From Pomacea canaliculata (taxonomy: Eukaryota > Mollusca > Gastropoda > Architaenioglossa > Ampullariidae), in contig NC_037600.1 in assembly GCF_003073045.1 (NCBI RefSeq), positions 12,524,515 through 12,588,514 of the forward strand: 64,000 nt of DNA, in the 5' to 3' direction. The position numbers were made by a program, and so were the translations under genes. Positions 1 to 13,600 of this stretch are shown piece by piece. The notes beneath the pieces are model-generated. The model did no database searches, was not told the origin of the DNA, and saw only the letters and a list, made by a program, of their open reading frames with translations. Numbering within the stretch: position 1 is the first letter of the stretch; each line of letters opens with the position of its first letter.

Positions 1-3000
1 ATCCCCAGAAAACGCATAAATTACCTATTCGCAACGACCAGCGAATGCAAATTTTCTATAGACCTCAGGGTTATGGTTGCCGCTCAATAAGAGCGACAGA
101 AGAACACCCGACAAGTCTTCGTAAAAAACAAACAACAAATGGGTTAATCAAATTCCGCCCTCCTTCGAAGACACACATTCTCTCTCGTGGGTGTGCAAGA
201 GTGTGTAAAAATTGTAAAGCCCGTTGATTGTTACTCGGAAATAGCGCCACATAAAAGTTTTATTATTATAAAAACACCTCGCAGGTGTGCCTTCACTCTT
301 CAGATATCACCTACCCCAGTACCAACCTGACCTGCTTCTCTGAGACACGACATGTTCAGAACTGCTTTATAATATAACGGTTTATTTGTCTATTCTGCAC
401 TGGACATTACTACCCTCAAGAACTAAATTGAATTTCAGTGCAAGTGCAACATGTCTTGTCATCCCGTTAACATGTAAGCACTTTAATGCCAGCCTCGCTC
501 ACGCCACCTGACATCTGACACAATATCCTGCTTTTACGGCGATTGTTCAGTGAATTGTCTGCCCTTCCGGCGGCTTTTATCTCCTCTTTGAAATACCATA
601 TGTATTTTGTTGCGGGGTAGAGGGGGAAGCCTATCCTGTATACTACAATGTCCGTTGTGCGCCAAGCTTCCCCACCCCACCCCACACCTTCCTCCACAAC
701 ACGCACCTGACTTGCACGAACCACCTTTCGACGTCTCTCTACACCTGGTGAACGTCACCCTGTCATCTACCCAAGCATGCACTCTTGCCACTCTCTGAAG
801 ACAGTTTGAAACACGTGTACACACGCGCGTGCGCACGGATAACCCGCTACAGTTATGTGCTACGACAGTTTGTTCAATGTCTCCTCCACAACGCACGTAA
901 CCGTGAAAGGTGTGCACCTTCCTCATGCCAGGCGTGCAAGCGTAGCGTGACGTACTTCAAACGTCACAACATGGTGTCGCCACTAGCGGGTTTAAAAAAG
1001 TCAGTACTAGGGCCTCATGACCCTCCTACCCTCATCCCAGCATGCACTCTGGAAGACTGAAGACTCTAGGAGGCAATGCTGTGTTGCAGAATTTATCTCA
1101 AAATGCCGAGAACGTGAAATAACATGGTGAACCCTCATTCACGCAGTACACACAGGTTCTCATTGTACTTCCAGCCCTCGCAGCCCCTGCACACTTTTAA
1201 AAAAAGGGAATGGGAAGGGGGATACAGAGGGGTGTGAAGGGGAAGTCGTCTGAAAATGTCACTCCACAGCCTTTCGCGAGGCAATTGTCACCATTGCCAC
1301 GACCACCACACACCAGTCGAACTACAACTATTTCAGGCTGCTCTGCCCGATGTTGGGGTGGGATGGGTGTTAGCGAGAGAAAGAGAGAAAAGGAGGGGAA
1401 CCATTGTCATTTATTCTACGCCCTTCTCAAACAAACAAAAAAATTAAATAAAATTAAACACGATGGTACAGCATGGCGCACGGCGGACGTACATTCCCAG
1501 CGTGGTCTCTGTTCTCGTAAATAATTGTAGAGGAGATAGGGAGTGGAATCCCTCCATCCCAATATGGCATTAAGTAGTAGGGGCAATGATTGCCACAAAC
1601 TCCTACCACGGACGTATATACGGATATTAGTTCGTGCTCCTACGCACTGACAACGTGCACATCTCGTGTAATCTCGCAAACTGCGGGATACGTTATATCT
1701 TCACTCACTTTCATGTACTTATGTGCTTATAGCTTCCTGCAAGTTCAGGAGAAACAATCTTAAACTTAACTGATGATAATAATGCGATTTTGCGACATAT
1801 ACGTGTTGTTAAATAAAATAGAGCGCCTCTCTCTTGTGTGTGTGCGTGGGCGCGCAACTCTTGCTGTTATCTTTACGAGACTGCAACACTTGGCCCTCGA
1901 CAGCAGTTTTATTTACATACATGCATGTGCAAGAGTCGGGTATGGGAGCCTCAAGGCACAACTCTTGACAGCACATTGACAACAATCAAATAAACTCGCC
2001 AAACAGGTGATGATAACACAATCTAAACTCGCTTTTTGTATGGTTTGGGAACTAATGAAGGAGTCAGAAATGTCAAAGTGTTTTCCAAACAGTGTCTTGT
2101 ATGTAATACACGGGGAGTCTTATCTATGTATGTGTAACTACATTTTTCTTGAGATACCTCCTCCTCCCTCATTGGGGTAAATGCTGAAACTTGAGGTCAG
2201 AAACCAGTCACACCCACGCCCACTCCGACCTACCGAGTAGGTTTTTAATATCCTTCCTATAAGGCTAAATGGACACCCGTACATTGGGGTAGGGTGGAGT
2301 AGGAGGGGTCAGAAAAGGCCACGTGATTTTTATTAAGAGTGCAGTCCCCTCCAAGCCAGTAAGTGCAGGTGAGTGAGTGGGCAGGTAAGACAAATGAAAA
2401 AAAAATTTGCTTAGAAGGAAAAAAAAAATTAAACGAAAGGAGGGGGCTGTTGGGGTGGAGGGGTAGAGGCTGGCCTCTCTAAGTTTGTTTTTTGATAACG
2501 CGGAACCTTGCTATTGGTCTTTATTGTCAGGACTTCTAAATCGCTTCAATCCTCGACTACACACCTACGCAATCCTCTTTCCCTCTCTTGAAAAATAAAT
2601 TAAACAAAAAAACCACCCAACTGTATACATCGTGCAGCTCCTGTGTCAAAGGGCAGGCCGTATCTCGCCGCTAGCCACACTGTGCCACTTACAAGTGACA
2701 CGACTTCAAAGGACGATCGTTCATAAGGACACGTCAGTGTAAGGATCGCGCAGGGCGGGAGGTGAGCTGTTCCCACGGCTCTTCTGGGAGCTGCGCTGAC
2801 CCGTACGTTAGCAAAGCAAGTGAAGAGAGAAAAGTTCTGTATACACAACCATACACTTGTGTACAGGTGAAACACACTAAACACACCCAGCAGAGCAGAA
2901 AGACAAGAATGCAGAACCTGTTAAACATATTTTTTTGAAGCGGACTTTATAGATGAAGCATTTTTAAGAGACCGTGCACATTGTTCGTAAATAAAGTATA

Positions 3001-5270
3001 TAAGAAGTAAAATTTAATAAAGATAAAATATATTATTTTTCTCTCTTAGTATGTTTCTGAATTTGTTTGTTTGAAACTCCGTATCAATATTATTTCTGCT
3101 AGAACGATAAAATGAAAGTAACCGAGCGACTGTGTGGCCAAACCTCTGACAATATTTAGCACCTTCGTTACCTTGTAAAGACATAGAAAAAAGGACTGGA
3201 AAACAAACAAAGGGCATTACTAATGGACAGACTCATCGAAAACCTTTTCATAAGTCGACAACGCCTAAAATGGCCACAGCAACTACAACAGCTACAGGCT
3301 GGGAGCATGTCTCCCCCGCCACCTTTTGCACAGGTGCATGAATAGCAGCGTGTTTGTCGGCCGGGTGACTCATCTCTGGCTGTTATTTGAAAAAAAAAAA
3401 TGTATCACTCCGCACATTCCTGCTTATTGAGGTGTTGTATTATCAGGTACCCCTGCTGTGGACTTAGCGAGGTCAAAAGTTAAATTTGCGACAGTTTAAA
3501 GGGTTTTGCTTGAGCTCATATCATGTCGCCCTGCGCTTCCCACAGACATCACCTTTTAAAGTCTCCAACGAGAGAGAGCATTGGTTGACGATCGTTTTGT
3601 ATTTAGCAAATACGTACAGAGATATACATAAAAGATAGATACATGGATTTTAAAAAAAAAAAGACCGACTGATAGAATTGCGATCTCGTACACGTTTGAA
3701 GTCAGAGAAAAAAATATTTTTTCTGTGCAGTAGGGACCATCACAGTTTAATCTCATCCATCGCCTGAATCAAAAAAATAAACAATTTCCCGACTTAATGA
3801 ATCTAAAATTAACTGATTCTGTTCAAGGGTAATTTAACGGACATGCGACAGCAAGCACGCGCGCTATCACCATGGCAACGCCAGCACGAGCCTCAGTCAC
3901 GTAAGTATGTGGAGCGATCTCACGTAGCACGAGTCGTGCTACAAACACGCCCTCTGGCAGCGTGCATACAGCAAAGTACAGGGCAAATAATTATTGTTGC
4001 GATGAACTCTTGTCCTGTAACAACGAGCGTCCATTCACGCAGGTCCTTAAGGCTTGCGCCCCTTTGACGATTATCTCCCTTTGCCCCACGAAAGTAAACA
4101 GGTTCGGAGATTTGTCTCTCCTACTTTAAATTTTGTTGAAATTTACCTGAGTAGCAAAGAAAAAAGTCTTTATTAATAACTGATAACAAATATTATCCAG
4201 GCTTTATAAATTTTTTTCTCTTTTTTTTTTTCCTGTATGGAACAATGCAGAATAACGAACCATGAGCCAGCGAAATCTGCTTTTCATGTGGCACAAGAGA
4301 GGAAAATATCCTATTAACGGCTATTGTAGATCCCTGATGTTTTGAAATGTCATCTTGGTATTCATGACACCAATGGTGTATGTTGTATGAACGGTCCTCA
4401 CGTAGTCAGGCAGCAAAGAACAGAAGGACCGGCGATGAACTGAGTTCAAGAAGGTTGAAGTGTGAACAGCAAACAGAGTTTCTTGAATGAGAACTATTAA
4501 AGCTCTTTCATTGCTCGTACTTAAAGACTTACTCGAGTCCAAATCTTTTCAAGTGAGTTGATTTAGGTATTGATACGATTCTAATGGTCAAAATCTCCAC
4601 CCATAGTCCGTTCCGTCCTCTATTGATGTATGTTAATGGACATAGACAAAAGTCAAAGTTGTTTTTGACGATGAATACAACATGAACCTCTCCTTTATTG
4701 ATTGTAATCTTGATGATATTTGAATCTTTTGTATCTCACGATCTTTCGAACTCAAGTGCCCACACAGACATTTTTACATACTTAGGTAAACTAATTATCT
4801 GGTAATCAAGTTTTTTTTAATAAGCTGGCACAGGTAAGTCTTTAACTCCGTAAACTTCCAAACTCTTTGTGGGAAATTAAAGAATGCTTCGCAAACACTT
4901 TAAAGTGTTGAACGACCATCATCAGGACACCTGCAAGTATTTCCAAGGACAGCAAACCTTTTGTGTCCTTTCGCTACAATAGTCTTCTAAAGCTAATTGA
5001 AGGTGTCACATCATGAAAAATGGAAAGTTGATGATCCCCCGTATCCTCAATTATTGGTATGTCTCCTAGTCGCCTTTTTCTTTGCACTAATTTACTGCCA
5101 ACAGAGATTTTAACTATGTACCCGTCTCCCCTCGCTGCCTTACCTCCACAAACTCTCAACCAAGTCATCTAACCACTTCACAGTAGATAACGCACATGGG
5201 AGACGACCGTTACGTCACCGGGGTGTCAAACCGTTTAGCTTGCTCGTCATCGAGTTTAAAAGCTGTTGAC
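1..5270. other. Intergenic, no gene recognised
   Basis: I see no exon with coding-like composition and splice signals here. Short open frames on both strands are low-complexity or contradict each other in overlapping frames. Homopolymer and A-rich runs occur near 2,398-2,440 and 3,390-3,400. No transposon ends or tRNA-like boxes were recognised. Confidence 0.5.
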
Positions 5271-5289
5271 TTACCACTTTGTTTCCCCG

Positions 5290-5400
5290 ATTATAAAAAA
5301 AAAAAAAGAAAAAAAGAAAAAAAAATAGAAGGAAAAGTGAGGAAGTGGGAGGTGTAGGGAATTCTGGGAAGGATGGGGAGAAAGATGGAAGCATGAATCA
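5290..5400. repeat. Purine-rich low-complexity tract
   Basis: The plus strand is nearly all A and G: an A-rich run interrupted by single G residues, followed by GGAAG/GGGAG motifs. It translates to phenylalanine-rich nonsense on the minus strand and is not coding. Confidence 0.7.
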
Positions 5401-5674
5401 TGTGACACAAGAGCGATTACGCCGATGATTACTACGCCGACGACTGAAATGTAACATTCAACTTCCGCTGCAGACGGAACAGCGTTTGCTAAGGGGAGAC
5501 CACTGTCAAACGTCACAGGGGCAAAAGGTCTTCAACGGATTCTTTGGCCGGCGGAAGTGGCTCGTTAACGGCCGTCACCTGAGTTGACCTGGAGGCCGTA
5601 AAGTGGCGAATATTAATGCGCTGAACACACGCTTTACGCAAATTGACTTAGCCTTAGCTACATTTTCTCAGGAT

Positions 5675-6082
5675 TATCTTCCTCTTTTTGTCTCCTTTTC
5701 TCTTTCTTTTAATCTCTCACACACACACTCTCTCTTTCTGCCTCTTAATTCTGCCTCTTATTTTCCTTCCTCCATTCTTCATGTCTTTCTCTTTCTTGTT
5801 TTATGGTTTGTTTTCACATTCTTCATTCCTTACTTGCATTCTTTCTCTCGCTCGTCTGCCTCTGTCTCGTTGTCTCCGTGTATATATATATCTCCTTCTG
5901 TCCTTTAACCATCTTTATCGAGTATATATTTTTTCACTCTTTCTCTAGTTCTCTCACACTTTCTATACGTCTCTATGTTTTCCCTTCTGTTTTTGTTCTT
6001 ATATCCCCCCTCTCTCTCACACACACACACACTCACACACATCTATACAGACTTACACACACGCGCGCACACACACATCTAA
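5675..6082. repeat. Long pyrimidine-rich tract ending in CA microsatellite
   Basis: About 400 bp are dominated by C and T (CTCTTT, TTCCT, TCTCTC), with short CACACA runs near 5,719 and a CA/CG-rich microsatellite from about 6,019 to 6,078. Overlapping open frames in two or three phases are a by-product of the skewed composition, so no gene is called. Confidence 0.75.
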
Positions 6083-6565
6083 CATAAACATCTCCTTGAC
6101 AGGCATGCAGAGCAGCAAGAGACCTCCTACACGTACAGGGATGTACCACCTACAAGTAAAATTCTCTCCGAACTATCTACACCAAGACACCGAGATCACG
6201 TGTGGACTTTGTGACTTCCTTTAACTGAAGTCACGTCTGACTGCAACCTCCATCTTTTCCCGACCTGCCACAAAAGAAGTGTTTGGTGACACTTTACTCC
6301 ACCCCCTCCTCTAGTCACACCAGAATACCGGCCTCCATCTTTACTTTGCCAGGGACTCAAACGTGTGACTTTCATGTCCCCTTTACCACCACTGATGAAA
6401 ATTACGACTTCCACCCTTCCTTCTCCACCAGTGAGATCAAAGGTATTTGTAAACAATGGATGAGGTCAGAAATGTGATCCTCACCTCGTTTATTTATTTA
6501 TTTTTTTTCAATCTTTGCTGACCTCAGTGAGAAAGCGGATACGCAGAGGTCTTGCAGCTCTCATA

Positions 6566-6672
6566 CAAAAAAAAAAAAACAAAAAAAAAAAAACAAACAA
6601 CAAAAAACAAAAAAACACCCCATACAAACAATGACAACAACAACAACAAAAAAAACCAAAACAAAAACAACG
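6566..6672. repeat. A-rich low-complexity tract
   Basis: Runs of A broken by single C residues and CAA units. Some such tracts are retroposon tails, but no SINE or LINE body is visible directly upstream in either orientation, so it is called simple sequence only. Confidence 0.7.
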
Positions 6673-7284
6673 ATCTACTTCCTTCTCCCCACTCAACTCC
6701 CGGAACAAGGATGTGTCAGAAGGAGGAGGGTATGTTTCAAGGCCAGATACCAGGAATAATTGGTTGTTTACCCGAGAACTCCGCGTGTGTGTGGGCAAAG
6801 AGGAGAGCAAGCGAATGATAACCACTTGCCATCCTCGATCCCTAAGATGGCGGACACAACAGGATGTGTGAGTGCAGCGCCCCAAGTGGACAAAATACAC
6901 CTTGGGGCATTGATGTCAGCTACTGAGATCATTAGCAATCAGATTAAACTGCAAACTTTATCTAAGCTCATCTGATCTACTCTAGTGCATTAGACCTGAG
7001 GGGCTTGTACCAGAACACCGTGGAATGAAAGTGACTTGTTTCCAAGAATAAAATGGTGAACTCGAGGAAAATCGTCTTGTTTCCAAAGTTACAAAACGAT
7101 GTTCATACCTTGCAGACACTACTTCGTGTTTCTTTGCCCCAGGGCCCAAATGCCACTACAGCTCCAGGGATAAAACAATATTTTAGAAACAAGATGCTGT
7201 CCTTGAGTTTCCCCATGTTGCCTCAGGGCAAATACTTACCCTAGTTTCATGACTACCGGCCCAGGATAGGGCATATGTCTGATA

Positions 7285-7660
7285 GGGCAGACTGTACCAG
7301 CATCAACGCCATGCTCCCCAAAGCTCAACTAAATTGGGGTCATGTCATCAGGATGGAAGGTCACCGCACCCGACGCCAACTGCTAGACGACAAGCTAGTG
7401 GATGGTAAGAAAAAACAAAGTGCAACTTAAAGGAGAACGTCTAGTAGTACAACATCAAGCTAAACGAACTATAGGAGCCAGTGAGGCAAATTCATTCATC
7501 GTGTGGCCAAAGGCATCCCTTTAAACTTTCAGCTCCGATGAACTTTGAGGTCAACCGGCGGCAGAGACGGATTGCTGCACGAGGGCGACACCATCGAGTA
7601 CATCCAGCAGTCACCACCAGGATGGAGTTCCACATTGGGACAACAAACAAATAAATTCAC
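7285..7660 (+). mobile_element. Decayed LINE fragment (C-terminal end of ORF2)
   Basis: A plus-strand frame reads KAQLNWGHVIRMEGHRTRRQ followed by LLDDKLVDGKKKQ. This matches the recurring pattern KAQLRWxGHVIRM...RxPRxLLYGEL..GKRxQGRPxxRYKD at the C-terminal end of the reverse transcriptase protein of a common metazoan non-LTR retrotransposon. After about 60 codons the frame meets stops and only scattered similarity continues. The 5' end is missing, so this is a dead 5'-truncated copy. The family was recognised from memory of the motif; the clade was not determined. Confidence 0.55.
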
Positions 7661-10600
7661 ACAGATCCTCGTAGTCTTCTGACACGCAGGACACCATCAA
7701 CACCATTCACAGACCTTTAAATACCAGCTGCGCCATGTTGTTATTGACTCTGTAGACAGACTCTCTCTCAGTTGTTATTGATCATCCACACGCCAGCATC
7801 ATTATGTTCTTATGTTACAAACATTACTGATTCTCTACAACAGGCTCTGCGGGCCATTAACCATCCATCTAATCTCGGTGTCCGAGGTCGAAATACAAGC
7901 TCAATCGTTCGATTTTCATTTTTCAGATGCTTTATGGGATACTTTAATTGTTAGACCATCGAGAAGGTCTGCAAGAAACACAGGACTGAATGCGAGCGCC
8001 ACGAAAGCGATACAAGAAACGCAGTAGTTCGCGGAGAACGAGATGACCCAACAACCCTGCTAGGACCTGCTATGATAGCATAGCTAATACGTGAGCGCCA
8101 TCTGGGTGGTCTCGAGAAGACGAGAGCATAAAAGTAGAAAAGTCTCCTTGTCGGTGAGGGGAGGGAAGGGAAAAGAACTTCTCACCGGCGAGAGGGCGCC
8201 TCCAGTTGTTTGCTTTGCTGTCGACGTCAGAAGTGGGGGGAAGGGGAGGACGGGTGGAGGAGAGGGAGGAGCAGTGATGACAGATTGGGAACAAATGAAG
8301 TCCCGCCTGGCGCCGGGCCTGTGCACCGTGTCCAGTGTGTTCGCGAAGTGATATCGGCCATCGTGCACTTCTTTTTTGCGGTGGGTGGAATGGTGCTTGT
8401 ACACTCAAACAACAGGAAGGGAACCGATACGGGTGTGTGTGGGTGTGAGTGGGGTACGGTTGACAAGTTTCCAATCGTTCGAGGACAGCACTTCTCTCTG
8501 TCAAAGAATGATGTCGCCTTGTGTTGTACCCGGGGTGGATATCTACAGGTGGGTGTATTTGTAAATCAGGGTGCGGAGAGAGGGTGGTGTTGGGGAAGAG
8601 AAGAGAGCAAGAGAGTCGGGTGACAATAATAAAAAAGTTTTGGCCAATGAGATGCGCAGTGAGGGTCGAGTCTTGGCCCTGGAATGTGAATTGTCAATGA
8701 GTCCTGGAATGTGCGTAGTCAGCGAAGTTTGGTCCTGGAATGTTCTCAGGTAGTGAGTCAGCAGGCTGTGAGCTATAGCGGCGTGAGTTCAATGTTCAGT
8801 TCAGGCAATATAAAAAATGGATGTAGGTTACTATTCTTCATATATATCTACACACAGCAATGACAACGTCAGCAAACACACCTGTGGACATCAAACACCT
8901 GTAAAATCGTGTAAATTAACCTTCTTTAAACCCCGGAGTAAACAATGAGAAACGATTATTACACCTGTGAACAGTAGATATGTGTCAGTAGGTCATCTTG
9001 AGTAACTGTCATTGTCAGGTCTTATGTAATTATGCTCTCAGGTGTCCAGCCAGTGACACTTCGCTGTTGTCTTCTCTGTCACTGATTGGAACACTCATCC
9101 ACGAGTGTCTTCATGTAGGTCTGTCTTGCCACACTACCTACCCGTAGTTGACTTTTATCCAGGTGATCTATTTTCCTCCCCTTCAACCAACGAGCACATA
9201 CAACCTTATCTCGGGACCCAGCATTTTTTTTTTTTTGATGCCCATTTCTTTTCATCCCTTCGCCAATTTTCTAATCCAAACTTTCTAAGGCGTCACGTAC
9301 CCGTTTAAACAGCAAGATTACCATAGAGAAAATATACAGGGTGTCGAACCTGTCCCCCTTGTCCTTCAATCACACCTCTCACAGAGAGAAGACAGACATA
9401 CGTGGATCTGGGTAATTTCTATAAAGTTTCTTGTTTTACCTTTGCAAAGGCCGCAGCGCGAACAAAGACCTCGCTCTCTGGACAGGACAGTCCGGTTGTT
9501 TCCCCTTGGACAAGACAAAACAGTTGCTTCTCCCGACGTGTAAATACTGTTTGCTTCTAAGATACAACAATCTGTTTACCTCCTCGTTCCTGTCGATAGT
9601 TTTTGTTTGTTTGTCTGAATGTTTGTCCAAGTGCGTGTGGAGACTGGACGACCTCGCGCTTCACCGTCGAGCGAAAGAAGGAAAAGTGTTACTGAAGTCA
9701 CTGCACTTCGTCTGCTGGCCTGTAAATGAAACTCAATGTCGGTTATGCCTATGGGCTAATTAAATTAAAGAGACCAAATTGTCACGACTTTTATGAGCAA
9801 ACATTTTTCGTAAAAATGCTTGTTGGTTCTCTGCCTTGTGTCTGCTCGTGTCGGCCATGTTGACGAACTTCCACGTATCAATAGTGTCCTCTCTTTTTAT
9901 TTTCAGTAATTTTCTTGCGTCCTTCACTTCGCACGTGCCCTGTGTCCATTATGTCTTTGGCTGTCGTCTGCTGCACTGGCCAAGAAGAGAAGCTATTGAA
10001 TGTAGAGACGATTGAATGGGACATTAGAAAAATCAGCAGCCCCAATCTTGTTTTCTGTAACTTTAGTGAACTCGTCAGTGTTTTTTAATCCTCCAAATGG
10101 AGGTTCACACACAAAAATAACAAAGCGAAAGAAACCTAAAAATATAACAAAAAATCCAAGCAAACAAACAAGTAAACAATAAAATATAACACCCAAACGG
10201 CCATAGTACACACACACTTCTATCACTCATATACATACAGACGCCCAAACGCACTTTCCCTCCTTCTCTCTCTCTCACACACCTACGCGTGCGCACGGAA
10301 GCGAAAGTAAAAAGTCAGTCATGCGTGTAACGCGACCATAATATGCCGACTCAGCGCTCCGTCGCGCCTGGAGAAGGAATCAGGATCCAGGTAGTGTCGC
10401 TACCCCGCTGTAAGTTTCGGTACTTTATAAATGGAGAGTCACACAGAAGGGGAGGTCATGCATGAGCACCACGTGATGTTTACTAGATTATCAACCCTCC
10501 TACCGTATAATCCTGTAAGGGTCAAGGCCATCAAGTGGATTACTCCAGGTAGTGAGTGGAGATATGGTTGGATTCCTTAATTAGTTAATCGAGCTTAGCA

Positions 10601-13600
10601 AACATTGAGATTTATTTATTTATCTCAAGACTTCAATGCCACCTACATGTTTTACAATGACGGACAAACGGAATTTGTTTTGGTGAAGTATGAAATTTCA
10701 GGTGCGCGCATGTTTACTAGACCGTTGGTTCGAATAGGTCACGGGAAAGTAATATAACCTCATGTCTGCCTTTCCCCCTCCACCTTTTTTTTTTAAAAAA
10801 AAAATCCCAACTAATTCTTACTTCTTATTAGTTTCTTTTTCTATCTTCGCCATCTGATTCCTTTCCTACTCTGTGTTTGTATCTCGTGCATGGGGCCATA
10901 GGCATGAAGCGAGAGTAAGTCACTTCCTCATAAAAATGATCCCTAGGACGACTTTGCCACCTACGGCCCCAGGTGTAAAACAATGTCTGATGGTATTCGT
11001 CTTCTTAGGAATCCAAAGCATAAAGATGAACATGAGAACCTGCGGCACATTCGGCTATGCAGAGATCATGGAGGGACCATACAAATTTTTTTGATTCCTG
11101 AAGTTACCTTCAGTTTTCAAAATTCTCCCAAAGATAGGGGTATAGGGACTTTGTGCGCACCCTGTACTCCTGACGATGACATTGTGAGACTTAATCTGTT
11201 TTTATTTGTTTTTTGTAGTTTGTAGGCTTCCTTGTACAATTTATTTAACTGGTTTTACAGACTTTTTACAAAACTGGAGAATAATATTACGTTTAAATAG
11301 AAAGAGAGAACGAGAGAGAAAGAGAAAGATGTCAGTATGAGAACAGTGGGTTTAGGGAAAAGAAGCTGTTGTGTGTGTTTTAGAGAGAGAGAGAAGGTGA
11401 TGAGAAGCTGTTGATGAGAAGGAACAATGCAGGAAACATTTGTTGCCTCAGGAAATACTCGTCCATCGACCGTGAAAGCACGAATTAACAACTTGCTAAG
11501 CAGCTGGCGCATCAGATGCGTGAACAGCAATAGTCTACTTGCATACCTGTCACCCAATAAAACTTTTACCACCAGGTATGGTCGGACTTATCACAATAAT
11601 GTTTTATTAATGTCTATACCAGTGTGTGTTGTTTGATGAGAGAGAGAGTCGTGTGTGTCAGTTTATTAAAAAAGCTGTGAAAATCATAAATAATTGAGTG
11701 TATGTGTGAGTGTGTGTGTGTATATATTATTTATCTGTGTGTTTGAGTGCGCGAATGTGTTCAGGTATCCGTGTGTATCGGCCTGCGTGTGTTTAAGTGT
11801 ATGTATGGCTGAATGACTACGAACGTGTGTCTGTGTGTGCATGTTAGCACAGGTTAGCGTGTCTGTATGTGTGAGCGCGCGCATATACATATTTACCTAC
11901 GTGCACATCTGTGCATTCATGCTAGTGATTGCGAGTCTGCGTTCCATCGCACAATTTTCTCCTCCACTCCCCAGCCTTCCCCTCTACACCTCTAGCAACG
12001 GCCTCGTGTCACCTGTGTCACGTGTCCCGACACCTGTGCCCAGTAATTATCACAGTTATTTAGTGCTCCGGCGACGATCGTTTTACTCTCACAGACTCAT
12101 TCATGGCCGAGTGCTGACAGACATTAACTAACGGCTTGCATGTTATCGGTCGTTTCGTCATGGCCCACATCGGACCAGCAGAGTTTGAAGCAAGAAGTCA
12201 GGTGGGTGCAGGCTCAGCGACGTTGCAAACGTCCGATGATGAGCCGTGCGGTACCCGGCGTCACCCGTCTAACCGGTTCGGCTGGATTGAAAATGGAGGT
12301 TTTGTTTGCTGCAAGGAAGAGAAAATCGTCGTTTTCATGCATGTGCAAGAAACTGCGGGGAAGGTGCACGAACAAGAACAGACAGAAGCACTCGGGCAAG
12401 AACACGAATTCTCGTATGACACTAACCGTCCCCTACCTCCACCTCAATCCTAACCCTCTTCCTCCACTACCCACCCACCGCTACCCGTTCTCAGACCGTG
12501 TCACCCTGTTAGGATTCATGTCTGAGTTAACACAGTTTCTGTTTGCTTTTATCAGAAGATCTTCGGCGGTGGGACTTGTTTCTGTGTGAAGGGAAGGCTG
12601 GCGTCTACATTGTCTAGTGAAGCGATGAAAATCAGATTTCCAGAGACTGCGCGTGCATCTGTTTGCCTGTTTGCTGGCTCGAACACACACACACGTACGC
12701 ACACACTTATTCATTTACTCTCTCGCTCATCTACACGCACAGTTCTGATTCAGCCATTAATTGCATGCTTTCATTGCAGTTTACACAGCTGTGTGTATAC
12801 TAACTTCAGTTTTGTTGTGCCTTGTCATAATAAATCCACACTACAGTGTTTAGAATTCAGTCGGGGTGAAGCTATCACATTTCGTCGTTTTAATCTCTCT
12901 CTATTTTTCTTTCCTCAGTTCTTCTCAAACCGTCTAATTTTACTTTAATTCCAACCATCGAAGACGATAGCATTAACATCACAGGAACGACCTGTCAAAA
13001 TTACTCACAGAAACACGTGACCATAATTATACAAGAACTAACCTAATTCGACCTTGTTGTACTTCGTTGTGAAATATTTGTGAGTCCATCTGAACCTGTC
13101 CAGGTGGCAAAGTACACATGTTTTTATTGCTGGCAAAGCTCTTTTGCTGGACGAACAAAGAAACAGGTGGGATGGGAGGGGTATAGGCGGTGGAAGTGGG
13201 GTGGGGAGTGGAGAGAGTGAAAAGATAGTTCTAGAAAGGTCATGCTTCAATTCTTTTCATAGTTTCCCTTTCTGCAGTCACCAATAGGAGTTGGAGGTAT
13301 AACAGTTCTGCGTTGTCAGCAAATAACAATTTTGCTTTGAAGACTGGTTGTAACGAGTCTTGTAGTAAAGTGTGTTGTCACGGTTCAGTTCCGATGTACA
13401 GGAGGGGCGAACTAAGAGGTGTGTGGATCAACGTACGGGGACACAAACGCACCCTCACCGTGGATGCACACACTAATACATATATAACACACACACACCA
13501 CTCACTCACGCACACACAACACTCATTGTCCTCAGCCGTTTCCCTTCATTGATTCTTATGTTTGCTTGTTAGGGCGTCGTGTTGGTATGTATGTATGCGC

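Noticed and set aside
8070-8623. Overlapping open frames of 80-144 codons on both strands
   Set aside because: Three or more phases are open at once, a sign of skewed composition (GGGGAGG-rich). No family similarity, signal peptide or splice context.
12136-12589. Open frames of 105 and 149 codons on the plus strand
   Set aside because: Two overlapping phases, Pro/Arg-rich translations without recognisable domain, and no supporting splice sites.
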